In this document: one piece after another, positions 23,159 to 34,559 of the stretch
Layout of the letters: each line of letters opens with the position of its first letter
How positions within the stretch are numbered: position 1 is the first letter of the stretch
From: Iris pallida
Taxonomy: Eukaryota > Streptophyta > Magnoliopsida > Asparagales > Iridaceae
Direction: 5' to 3'
Length of the DNA stretch: 64,000 bases
Assembly (NCBI GenBank): GCA_029216955.1
Contig: JANAVB010033216.1
Coordinates: forward strand, 7,489,138 to 7,553,137
Position numbers and translations under genes: made by a program
Notes under the pieces: generated by a model
The model's database searches: none
What the model was told of the DNA's origin: nothing
Seen by the model: the letters and a program-made list of their open reading frames with translations, nothing else

Positions 23159-24484
23159 GTAATAATATTATCTAGAACTTTGGGTCATTATAGTAACAAA
23201 CTCTATAAATGCTGCAGATTCTTAATGATTATTTGAACTTGTTAGAAAAGGTTAGTCCTCTAGTATCTGATATGTGCATTTCTTAGTTATGCATGCTTAT
23301 ATGTGCATAAGCTCAGATGCAGATTGTTTTGTCATAGAGAGATCTAAATTATATGCACAAAAGTTGTATCAAAGTTGAGGAACTATGTTGCAAGGACATG
23401 AGCACTACACGATACAGCTTAACATAAACATATTGACACAGGCAGCACAACGGTTTTGGCGGTCTTAGTGTATTTTGGAGTGTCGATGTCATGTCTAATA
23501 TGTGTCTAACACGAACATGCAGTTGTTTTTGGAAATGTCTGGGACTCTGTGCTTCCTAGTTGAGGGATAAAAAGTTCTAGTTTAGCAATTCAGTTTTTTA
23601 TTTTAAGTATGGTGACTATGCTTTATTTTTTTTGTAGGGTTAGTCTTCAATAATTTGATGAAATGTCTTATTATGTCACGTTGACTTGAATTATGCATTA
23701 ATATTTTACACAACTTTCTATAGGTTTACTCGATATCATAAATCCTTGTTGTTAGGATCATGGATTGTACCATCCTGATTGTGGATGGTACGATTCGACC
23801 CAATTTCGACTCTTCGCGATATGGATTCCATACATGATTGGGTTGAAGAAGAATTGTAACCAGATTGTACGATTCGGGTCTTGGAATGAGGATCCGACTT
23901 GGATCTGACGATCCCGCCCATAGTTATCGGGTACACCTCTCATCGAACACGTTCCAAGTACGAGCATTCCACTTCGGGGTACATTTTCGATCCCAATCTT
24001 TATCATACTCGATTCAAATAACTAAATGTCGCTATCTAAATCAATCGTTGAAATATCACTATAAATTTTCTTTCGCAAGAAATTCTTCCGATGCAATGAA
24101 AGTTGGGGTAGCATTGCTATACATTTCTTATGATATTTGACTTTGTAGTTCGTACGATTGTTGTTTCTTCATTGCTTATAAGCCACCACTCTTAAGACAA
24201 TGAGCTTATGAGATTTTGTTATACTTTTGTTATTTTGTATGAAGGTTGTCCTGCCCTGTCCTGCCCCGTCAAATCGTTCGTCCTCGTATCGATTCAGCCA
24301 AATCGATCGTCCTTGCTGGGACGTGATACCGTACGAGTCTAGAGTTACACTCGTACAAGGCAAGAATAAAATTTCTTTAAATGGTCATCTCAAATCACAA
24401 CATTTCGCAGCGGAAGAAACTGAATCATATTGAAGTAAGCAGAGTATACGAAACAATCTCTTTATTGAATAAGCATCGTAATTA
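23159..24484. other. Start of the 20-kb intron 4, with a GTACGATTCG-type repeat
   Basis: From about 23745 to 24370 the sequence repeats variants of ATTGTACGATTCG, GATCGTCC and CGTACGAGTC in both orientations, typical of a dispersed non-coding repeat. Its limits are not clear. The preceding 580 bp show nothing definable. Confidence 0.4.
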
Positions 24485-24489
24485 CAAAG

Positions 24490-27432
24490 TGTCACGACCC
24501 GATTCCAAGATTCAGGGTCCAGTCGGATCATGTCCAGCCTGTACCGGCGTGAGACGGCGACAGTAAGCTGTATCAGTCAGTAGTAACTCAAGCACAACAT
24601 TCTAAAATACGAAAATTAATTTTTTTTTAAAAAAAATAAATCAAACACAATGTCGGAACAAACTTAAGTTGTACTAAAATTTACAACATTAAAAACAATG
24701 CTGACTAGGCTACTAGTAATCGGCTCAGGTGCCTCCTAGTTGGGTTCAACTATCTCCTCAGAATTCAGTTCGGGTCTGTAGTAGGTACTAAAAGTGAGCT
24801 CCTCATCATTGCAATTACCTAAAAATGTTGGTCTCCAGTCAGGAGAGGAGCAAGAACATATATCCACATCCAGTATTCTAATGATAATAAATGATGCAAG
24901 AAGCAATTTTAAAGCATTATTATATTTTCTAAACAATAATAAAGAATCAGTAAAGCAATGAAATCTCAAGAGCAACAATGATGCAATCTACAATGATTCA
25001 ATAGTGATTTGAATGTATAGCAGATCTGTGACCGGCTGGTAGATTCAATGTGTATACGAACATTTTGTCAAATGCTAGTATACGGTACGGCTCAACCCCC
25101 TGTGCAATAGGGGTTAGTGCGAGAGAGGCAATATTAGTAACAGGGCTTTGGTCACAGTTGCTATTACTACTCTCCCAATCCTCGAGTCAATGAGTCAATC
25201 AAGCAATCAATTTGGGTCCAAGAGGGATTCCGTGAGTCAATGTCGATACAGTATACAGTCCTAATGATGCAATGCAAAACACGAACATGAATAATATGAA
25301 ACTTGTCTTGGTTTCCGATGCTGTAGGTGGAGACAGGAAAAAGGATCTCAAACTTAGATCCTGAACCCTACATTTGATTAAGAGGATGTCTTAGTTCCAA
25401 TACAACCATTTCTACGGTATTTTATTTGCAATCTCTAATATTCGTCCTAGTCAATTTTACTGATTAACAATTACACTTAACGATTAATTACTCTAACGCC
25501 GTTACGTTATTTCCAACTTGTGTAAAGAGTCAATTTTCTTACTTTATTTGGAAAGAGTAGGCAACACAATTTATGAGAAAACTTGTATTTAATAATATAT
25601 ATAAAACTATATATTTTTCCTTTAATGATAAAAGCGTGAGATTATTAATATAAATATACAACTTGTATTTTTAAGGCGTTCTAATTTATGCGAGAAAATC
25701 TTTATTTTTCTTTTAGAAAATAACGTTTCCAATTTCATTTGTGGATAAACTATCGTGCGATATTATCGAGAATAAAGTAAAAATCCTAAACTATGCTGCG
25801 GCGATCTTCTAAGCCGGGAACGGTCTAGTCCGAAGGCACGAGTGCCCTGCGCCTAAAATCTAGTATGCCAAGTAACAAGTTGTACCAATTTAAAATAAAC
25901 TAAAGTCGCAAGGCAGGGACAACCAGAGTCTCAGACTTGGTCACGCAGTCACACGTTGCTAATAGCTTACGCCTCAACGTACGGGAATACCCCGTAGCGT
26001 TTGCGTTTCGCTAATGGCTCATTCGACCATTTCGGTCATCGCCAAAGTGGATACGCCTCAAATTTATCGAAAAATACGCCAATCTAAATAACCAATAAAA
26101 TGTAAGGTATATAAAGTATATTTTTGTGACGACTAAGTTTTCGAAAATAGAAATAATATATACGTATATATTTTTAAATGAGTTACAATATTAAGAGTAT
26201 AATTAAAACGTAATTTTCCTTTTAAATCATATATATTTATATACATTATATAAAAGTCACCTTTATGTTAACAAAACAAAACTATAGAACTTAATTTATA
26301 TAACAAAAACTGCATAGGCGATTTATATATCAAAACTACATAACCAGTTTATATAACAAGCCTACAGTGCCGAATCCAATCCAACACAATTTCTACCCAT
26401 TCCCAAAATTTACCGAAACAATCCCAAGTCTGAAATCGGACTATAGAACCCAAACTAGAATCATTCTACCAACTTCACAAATTTTATCCAAGCCAACTTC
26501 ACAGAACCGAAAATCCCAAAGCCAAGCCAAAATTCACAGAACAAACCCAAGTCCAAAATCGGACTAACGATTCCACAATCGTTCGAGTATCCACATAAGC
26601 AACGTCAAAAAATATTCGGATCCCGTAACGGGATCGGGATCGGTTATCACAGACTACGACGGGGAGGGACGAACTACTCGGTTTAGGAATTATACCGAAA
26701 GTTGATGACGGAATCCGAAGGATGGCCTCGGACTCGGATCGATTTCACGGAGCATCGTCACCGGCTTGGAAGCCTCGGGAACGCGTCTTGCCAGCGGCGC
26801 AATGGGCCGCGGGGAGGGGCGTGGTTGCGCGGAGGGCGTGCGGGCTGGCCGGAAGGGCGCCGCGGTCGGGGGTTGGCCTCGAGGAGGCTCCGGCGCGGGC
26901 TGGCCGCGGATCGGGCACGGGCTGGCCGCGGAGGCGCTGGCCGAGGGTGCGCGGGACAGAGATCGGCCGCGGAGGGCACGCCAGCGACGGAACCGCGGGG
27001 TGGACGGCGGCTAGGGTGGCCGCGGAGGGTGGCTGGCGGGAATGCGAGGGGTGCGCGGTCAGGGCTGGCTGTGCGGGCTGGCCGGAAGGGCGCCGCGGTC
27101 GGCCGCGGGTCGGATGAAAGGGGGCTTGAGAGGGGAAAGTAGAAGAGGGGGTGATGGTGGATTTGGTTAGAGGGATGCGAAGAGAAAATGATGGGGATGA
27201 TGCTGGTAGTTATCTCCTTTTGAGAATTAATGGTGATGGTGGTGGTAGTTGATGATATTTTAGTAGGGGAAGGAAGATGGGAGTGGTGGCGAGAAAATTA
27301 AGGGGAGATGGAAATGAACGTGGAGAGAGAATAGGAGGGGGAGTGATTTGGGGAGTGTTGGTCGGGTGAGTGCTGGGTGAGGGAATGGGTTCTTTTTTTT
27401 TCTTTTTTTAATTAAGGAGTTTGGTTTTTACA
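24490..27432 (-). mobile_element. 3' LTR (2943 bp) of the deleted Gypsy element
   Basis: On the minus strand it begins TGTAAAAACCAAACTCC at 27432 and ends CGGGTCGTGACA at 24490. Bases 26700-27120 are strikingly GC-rich, with repeated GGCTGGCCGGAAGGGCGCC blocks and many CpG. The open frames there on both strands are a by-product of the low stop-codon density in GC-rich DNA. Confidence 0.75.
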
Positions 27433-28678
27433 AACTTTCCTCCTTAGGAAATTTTGTCCTCGAAATTTAAGGATAGAGATAGGGTATAGTCAAGTCTCAA
27501 CGAGTAAGGGCATTAGTTCCTTAACTGCCTCAAGCGAAACTACGTTAGCTGACCCATGGCTAATCTACAATGGAAAATATCTTGATCAAATCATGCACTC
27601 TCTTCAAAATAACATTCTTCCCTCCTTAGAAACACAGTCACTGTCCACAATTGTGGATTTCTGCTTCTATTTCTGAATTATCAATTACCGAAGGAATTGT
27701 GCAAAATTAGTCATTTTATCATTGCTTACCAAGCATACATAATATTCTCGCAATAGTTTTTTCTCCAATCACTCTAGAACGTTATATTTATCGATCAAGA
27801 TTTCTTCTAATATCCGTGTTCCATCCGAACATCAATTGTGCTCTAAGTCTTCAAAGATGCTAATCCCACCAAGGAATGACATAGTCTGACTATTAACTAC
27901 ACAATACACATAACAATATATGTAACACAACATGCCTAAATGTGTCTTAACTAAGAGAAATTTATGGGGTGCGTCATGTCATAGTACGAGGAGAATGAAA
28001 TAGAACATGATAGATGATGTCCTCAATTTTTTTTTCCTCAATGATATAACATTCGTCCGTTTACCAATAACATCCTAATCATTCGTAATCACCTTTTAAA
28101 CTCGTATAATTCCTTATCTAAGTCGTAATCCTTAAATATCACGATGAACAGTCATTGTCGAAATTACTCCATACTCATACATGTTCTTGCTTGTCGTAGT
28201 CTTCCTTTCTCTACCAATATCCTATTTCTGAAAAACTCAACATTGCTACAATATCCAAGAATTGAAAAAGACAAACTGAATAGTAGTTACACTGATTTGG
28301 CAAAATTACAGTCATAGGCTTGTCACTAATCCATACAAGAATGGTGTTACTGAAAATATGATATCGCCTCCAATAATCATGAGTACCTTCGCCTATCAAC
28401 ATATATCTAAGGGTTCATATCAAAATTATATTCTTCCAAACCTTAACATTAACATATATATGACAAGTCATATATCAATAATTTTTACCTACCTTCTCCC
28501 TAAAATTAAAATCCTCAAGTTTTCAGAAATTGTATTGTAGGGAAAACATGAGATTATGAAAGACATTCGCCAAAATAAGAGTGTAACTAAGGATTAGTTT
28601 CACATCATCAGGGAATTATAGGAAGATTCTCTTTTTCTTTTTTTCTTTTTTTTTAAATTAAGGAGTTTGGGTTTTACA
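24490..28678 (-). mobile_element. Internally deleted Gypsy element in intron 4, TSD CAAAG
   Basis: CAAAG at 24485-24489 and 28679-28683 flanks the element. Minus-strand order: a remnant of the 5' LTR tip (TGTAAAACCCAAACTCC, 28678 to about 28630), about 1.2 kb of interior, a purine-rich stretch with ATTTCGAGGACAAAATTTC just before 27432 as usual at Gypsy 3' ends, then the complete 3' LTR (27432-24490). Most of the 5' LTR and all of gag-pol are missing. No coding domain is recognisable in 27433-28630. Confidence 0.8.
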
Positions 28679-28814
28679 CAAAGGCTTTCAAGTAGCCGAA
28701 TACACATGCCAGATTGGCTTACAATACTCATGATCTCTCTAGCCCACAAAGAATTTTATCGTTCCATACATCATGTCTTTTATATCTCGGCCGCATCATC
28801 CTGTTGCAAGTCTG
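28679..28814. other. Spacer between the Gypsy element and the pararetrovirus-like segment
   Basis: About 130 bp of intron sequence beginning with the second CAAAG target copy. No feature seen. Confidence 0.4.
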
Positions 28815-30352
28815 AGCGTCAATGAGATCGGACGTCTCAAAATGTTAAGGTATTCAATGCCTCAACGCGTCCAAGCGAAGCACCGCCGCAAGGACATTTT
28901 AAATGGTTAGTAATGTCTTTTGGATTAAAAAATGCACCACAATATTCAAAAAATGGATGAATTCAATATTTGGACACTTAGACTACGTTGTAATCTACAT
29001 TGATGACATTCTTGTGTTCTCAAAAACTGCTGAAGAACATAAAGAACATCTATTAAACGTAGTAAAATTGTTACTAGATAATAGTATCATCCTGTGTCCC
29101 AAGAAAATTGAATTATTCAAAACCGGAATCGATTTCTTAGGAAAAATAATAAAAAATGGCCAAATAGAACTACAACAACACATTTGTACAAAAATAAAGG
29201 ATTTTCTTGAAGATTTTAAAACCTTGAAGGAACTTCAGAACTTTTTTTAGAATTGTTAAATTATGGAAGGAAGTTTATTCCCCATCTTTCTGCTAGAGTT
29301 GAAAAATTACAAGATAAGCTTGCCAGTGAACAAGCAAAATATAAACAATCAACCGGGGAGCAACCTCGTAAATGGGATACGAGTAAAATATCCATTTCTC
29401 TTTCACCAAAAGAGAGAAGAAATTGCAAAAACAAAGGATCTGGTAAAAAATAAAAAAATCCTCTATTTTTCTTTAGATGATGAAAAACTTGTCCTACAAA
29501 CAGATGCATCTAACAATTTCTGGGCATGAGTATTAATCGCAAAACAAAAAGAGAGAGTGGCCTACACATCAGGCAAATTTACAGAAACACAAATCAAATA
29601 TGCCACTTATGATAAGGAATTATCAGCAGTCAAATTAGCCATAAAAAGTCTGAGAATATATATCCTTTACAAAAATTTCATTATTGAAACATATAACAAA
29701 TCTGTTGCTCAATAGTCAATTCCTTAAAAAGAAAACTATTAATAATCCTGAAGAGAATCTCAGAAGGATTATAATTGCTATGTAATTTTCTTGCTGATAC
29801 TCTTACAGGTTATGATACAATGGATGAAGAAAGTTCAACCGTTTGAATAAAGTCTACAAAGAAATGAAGAGCCAAGAGGCCTTCACAACCGTCAGCCCGA
29901 AAAAGGCAAAAGACTGGCGTCGCTACCGCGGGAACCTCCACATCTGCTGAAGTAGTAAAGGCGAACAGCCTAGCTTCAGGAGTAACAAATCCACAAACGG
30001 CGAATAGCCAAACGCAGACGGCGAATAGCCAGGGACAAAGGGCGAACAGCCAACAAGTTTTCCCGAAAGGGAAAAACATTATGGAAGGACCAAGAAGGAT
30101 GGTACCGTTTCAAAAAACTTTCGCTAATACCATGGTGAAAAACTGGTATAACCAAGACAGAGAAAAAAATGACAAAGGGTCTTGGGATTTATTTAATGTC
30201 TATTAGCGAGCCATACAATCCAATGACATCAAGGGAGCTAGCTATTGGCTATCTCAAATCGAAAAAAAATTACTTAGCCGAGAAAACCAGATCGACTCAG
30301 CTTAATGGAAAATTACATGAACTAAGACAGAAGGCCTTCAAGCTGATGGCAT
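28815..30352 (+). pseudogene. Endogenous pararetrovirus-like RT-RNase H segment, copy 1
   Basis: The reverse transcriptase part shows VMSFGLKNAP-like sequence, the catalytic YIDDILVFS (about 28999-29025), then ELFKTGIDFLGK and GQIELQ..I..KI, a pattern of plant pararetroviruses (Caulimoviridae) rather than Gypsy. RNase H follows, with LVLQTDASNNFWA at 29490-29528 and later KYATYDKELSAVK. After it lies a part with repeated TANSQ/RANSQ motifs. The frame is broken by stops (for example after 29250) and shifts. No movement protein, coat or protease part is present. An integrated, inactive relic; genus not assignable by eye. Confidence 0.7.
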
Positions 30353-31330
30353 AGCGTCAATGTGGTCGGACGTCTCAAAATGTTAAGGCATTCAATGTCT
30401 CAACGCGTCCAAGCTAAGCTTCGCCGCGAGGACATTTTAAATGGTTAATAATGTCTTTTGGATTAAAAAATGCACCACAATATTCAAAAAATGGATGAAT
30501 TCAATATTTGGACACTTATACGTTGTAATCTACATTTATGACATTCTTGTGTTCTCAAAAACTGCTGAAGAACATAAAGAACATCTATTAAACGTAGTAA
30601 AATTATTACTAGATAATAGTATCATCCTGTGTCCCAAGAAAATTGAATTATTCAAAACCGAAATCGATTTCTTAGGAAAAATAATAAAAAATGGCCAAAT
30701 AGAACTACAATAACACATTTATACAAAAATAAAGGATTTTCTTGAAGATTTTAAAACCTTGAAGGAACTTCATAGCTTTTTTAGGATTGTTAAATTATGG
30801 AAGGAAGTTTATTCTCCATCTTTCTGCTGGAGTTGAAAAATTACAAGATAAGCTTGCCAGTGAACAAGCAAAATATAAACAATCAACCGGGAACCTCCAT
30901 ATCTGCTGAAGTAGTAAAGGCGAACAGCCTAGCTTCAGGAGTAACAAATCCACAAACGGCGAATAGCCAAACGCAGACGGCGAATAGCCAGGGACAAAGG
31001 GCGAATAGCCAGGGACAAAGGGCGAACAGCCAGCAAGTTTTTCCGAAAGGGAAAAGCATTATGGAAGGACCAAGAAGGATGGTACCGTTTCAAAAAACTT
31101 TCGCCAATACCATGGTGAAAAACTGGTATAACCAAGACAGAGAAAAAAATGACAAAGGGTCTTGGGATTTATTTAATGTCCGTTATCGAGCCATACAATC
31201 CAATGACATCAAGGGAGCTAGCTATTGGCTATCTCAAATTGAAAAAATTACTTAGCCGAGAAAACCATATTGACTCAGCTTAATGGAAAATTACATGAAC
31301 TAAGACAGAAGGCCTTCAAGCTGATGGCAT
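30353..31330 (+). pseudogene. Endogenous pararetrovirus-like segment, copy 2, RNase H deleted
   Basis: This is a direct tandem copy of the previous segment, starting with the same AGCGTCAATG and GGACGTCTCAAAATG. The RT part has one codon lost before YVVIYIYDILVFS, which changes the catalytic YIDD to YIYD. About 574 bp of copy 1 (29358-29931), mainly RNase H, are missing here; the break lies at a short CGGG match. It then runs through the repeated ANSQ part to about 31255. Confidence 0.7.
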
Positions 31331-32670
31331 ACACTGAACTAGATGCTTTTTTATAAGAAAGGACTTTGCCTTACCTATGATACCAAAAGAAGGCGAGCGG
31401 AGTGAGGCGACCGGAGAACAAAAAATGTGATGAGCGTAGCGTACTTCTTATACGTACGCTATGGCGCGCTACGGTTTTTTGTTTGGCCAATGCCAATCAT
31501 TCTTGTATTCTAGATCCCCTGCCTTAGTTGCTAAAGAAAAAAATCTTTTCCAAGATACTTCTTTGGAACAAAAAGAATTGAAAGAAATCCTTTGCCAGAT
31601 TGATAGTCGTGATCTGATAAATTTTAGGATGCCAGACGTACTGGACTTTTACACTACTTTAGAAATCAAAGGAGAGAGTCCAAAACATTGAAGCGGAAGC
31701 TATGGTACAAAAGATGTTGACCATGTACCAACAACAGTTCATTGATGAATCCTGTCTCTTACTCTTTTTCTAGCGTCTAGATGAAATTGACATCACTAAG
31801 CTGTTTGAAGGAGAAGAGATCTTACAAACAAAAGTGGTAATATCCACCTGGTATCATGTTTCCAGGAAATACTTAAATTTACTAATCAGATTAAGAAAGG
31901 TTTGGTCCATGAAGTATTCATTAATATTTCAGATATCGAACTTTACGAGAAATCGATTCCAGAAATCTATTGGGCAGCTGCTCTGTTACATTCTACCAGG
32001 TTCCAGACTATGTTCAGGTTTCAAGTATGGAGCATCTGGGAAGAAATAAGATTCTTCAAATTCTTTCCCTCCTACAAATCTGGGAATTGCATCGCTTGAA
32101 TGATGATCCTGACTTAAAAATTTCTCAGTTCAAGAAAGGAAACTTTAATGAAGACAAAGAGATGGTGCAGCCAGGGAGTTCTTCGAAGAAGCTTCAAGAA
32201 TTTCTACCAACAATTCCATCCTCTCAACCTCGGGAAACGTCATCCTGGCAGATTACCTCAACGGACGACCAGGAGATGATGACAGCAGTGGGAAAACTCT
32301 CTTACAGGAATTCTTCCTCAACATGTGTCTCAAAAAAGCAGGCCAATTGGCAAAAGATGACCACGGCCAAGTCGACATGATCATGTCCCAACTCCAGTTA
32401 TAGAAGCATGGTGGGATCCAAAATGAAGAAGATTACAAGAAGATTTGTCAGGCAACGCTATCAACGTAGAGTCCAATGGAAAATATCCAGAAGAAAAAAG
32501 AAGAAGAAAGAGCCAAAGCTACCACTGCCACTACCACCAAGAGAGGAGATAGAAGAAAGTATATACGCTACTCCACCAAGAGATTCGGCAACTCCACCGA
32601 TAGAAGAAGACGAAGATAGGTGGGAATATGCTACCCCTCCTAGAGAAAAGGCCACTCCACTCTCTGATTG
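31331..32670 (+). pseudogene. Further pararetrovirus-like coding remnants of unknown role
   Basis: Fragments in changing frames: 31461-31691 (ARYGFLFGQCQSFLYSRSP ...), 31902-32099 (SIPEIYWAAALLHSTRFQ), 31970-32380 and 32408-32671, the last with repeated YATPPR motifs and a basic stretch. Their position between RT-RNase H and a promoter-like region fits a second viral ORF, but I recognise no domain. An 8-bp perfect stem (TAGCGTAC/GTACGCTA, 31437-31461) lies just before the first fragment. Confidence 0.45.
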
Positions 32671-32990
32671 ACCGTATAGAGACATACGTGGAAATACATA
32701 ACGGAAGAATGAGGTGACATCTTTTATGGGTGTCGACAAAGTTTGGTGCACATGATGTGACACCGCACCCAAAAAGAAGGAATCTCTTTGATAAAGCAAC
32801 TTTGATTAAAGTTACTTTATTAAAGGTAAAGATCCGGTAATGCCTTAACCGGCTATCCTGGTAGTATTATCGTCCCCTACAAATAAGGGAGCTTGTTGTT
32901 TGTAAGGGGCACCGGATCAGAGTGTGCTTTGTAATATTGTGTGCTGTGTTTCTTTCTTACTTGTGTTCTACTTTCACACACGAAGTATAT
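32671..32990 (+). promoter_or_regulatory. Promoter-like intergenic part of the pararetrovirus relic
   Basis: CTACAAATAAGGGAGC at 32877-32892 resembles the TATA region of plant pararetrovirus promoters (TATA-like box, then a downstream leader). It is preceded by GTGACACC and GATAAAG boxes and followed by a non-coding leader. The activity is inferred from position and composition only. Confidence 0.4.
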
Positions 32991-32991
32991 C

Positions 32992-33420
32992 TTTCAATGT
33001 TCTATGACTTAACGTTTATTGTTATGTGATTCGTGCATTTGATGCACGTCTCTTCTCTATCTTTCAATGTGCTAGACTTATGTTCTTCCATCCAACTCGT
33101 GTACTGAGGTACGCCTCGATTGAGTATTCAATGTTCTATGGCTGGTTCACTAAGGCACTCGTCTCGATATAGTCCTTCCATATTGTAGTCCTCTAACTCG
33201 TGCACAGAGACACGTCTCGGTCGAGTCCTCAATGTTCTACGACTCGGTCCCTCAGGTACTCGTTGATACAGTTATCCATGTTCTTATGGCTTGCGCACCA
33301 AGGCACTCATCGTTGTGATATTTTGATGTTCATTTGCGACTTGTGTACTTGATGCACGTTGCGCCTCAATGCTCTATATGCACTACGATTTCTCTCAATT
33401 GAGCTACGCTCGTGGACTCG
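32992..33420 (+). repeat. Degenerate tandem array with TCAATGTTCTATG units
   Basis: Six to seven units of about 45-95 bp share TTCAATGTTCTATG or variants (32994, 33063, 33126, 33228, 33277, 33329, 33368), followed by CTCGTGCAC..AGGCACTCGTCTCG-type sequence. Several units contain a short inverted pair such as GTGCATTTGATGCAC. It directly follows the promoter-like region, so it may be part of the viral leader. Confidence 0.5.
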
Positions 33421-34559
33421 ATAACTTAGCATACAAAGGTACATTTTAATTAAGCAATAGCATACAAACGTACATTTTAATTAGGCATGACAGAGTAGGA
33501 AAGTAGGGTCAAAGTCCTCCCACCTTAGCCAATTCGCCCATTTGTTTCGTCGAGTCGTTGCGGCTCGATTCTTTAACTTCATTGCACGGTCAACTCTTCT
33601 GACTTAGTCATTCGAGCACTTCGTGCTCCGTTGAACAACTCGACTGATTCGGCCTACCGTGCCTATGCCTCAGCTCGTTGTGAGGCGATACTTTGAACTT
33701 CTGCGAAGACTCCGTTGCAAATGAGGCAAAATGTCGACCTCTTATAATTCGACGTAAAAACTTAGCCTGCACACGAAACCAACTAAAATCAATGCTTATT
33801 CGAATCGAACTTATCTTCGGGTCAACTTAGTACTTGCATCGATTCGCCTCGATGCTTCTTCGAGTCGAGCAAATATTTCTTTGGGTCAATTTAACTTCGT
33901 CGAGTCAACGACTCATCGTAATGCACCATGCAGATGCGGGACATTACAAAGGTTCCATAATGTTATTTTATTTTATTTGTGTTTATTTACATGTTTTTAT
34001 TTCGCACTATTGTATTATTTTATTTGGAATGCTGCTGTTTAAATTGTTGTATGACTAAGAAAAGTCCGAGTTTTATCTCTCTTATTGAATGAAGTTAAGT
34101 AATGAATCCCCGCTATACCAAAAAGAGAGATAAGTAGTGTACACCATTCCCGAATCCGTACCATGACCCAAGATGCACCACATTCCAGGTAACTATGATC
34201 CCGATCTAGGCAGACCCAATTTGTAGTTATGACCATATTTTAACTTTTTGCTTTGAAATTTAGGTTTTCTTTTGCAATTTTAAGTTATGTATTTTTCTAT
34301 CCTACTCTTCATATTCATTCTATTAGATCAAATCTCTCTATTGTGCTCTTTCTCTTCTCCCAAAACTAGGGTTTTGAGAAAAAACACTATTCTTCCTCCT
34401 CGTTTATGTGAATCCATTTGATTTGTTGCGGTGGACTTCTACGACTTAGGAAAGAAGCACGTGGTAGTTGTCTATAATTCTGTTTGAGGTGATTTGCAAA
34501 TTGTGCTATGTTTTTTACTCTTTTTCTCTTTGGTCTTGGAAAATGGAAAGCATCACCTA
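33421..34559. other. Intron 4 sequence without recognised feature
   Basis: Includes a stretch rich in CGAGTCG and TCGATTCG (33540-33920) and then AT-rich DNA. I see no gene or element boundary. Confidence 0.35.

Noticed and set aside
26702..27142. Open frames of 130-146 codons in the GC-rich LTR part
   Set aside because: Arg/Gly/Ala-rich products in all frames, from low stop density; no domain and inside an LTR.
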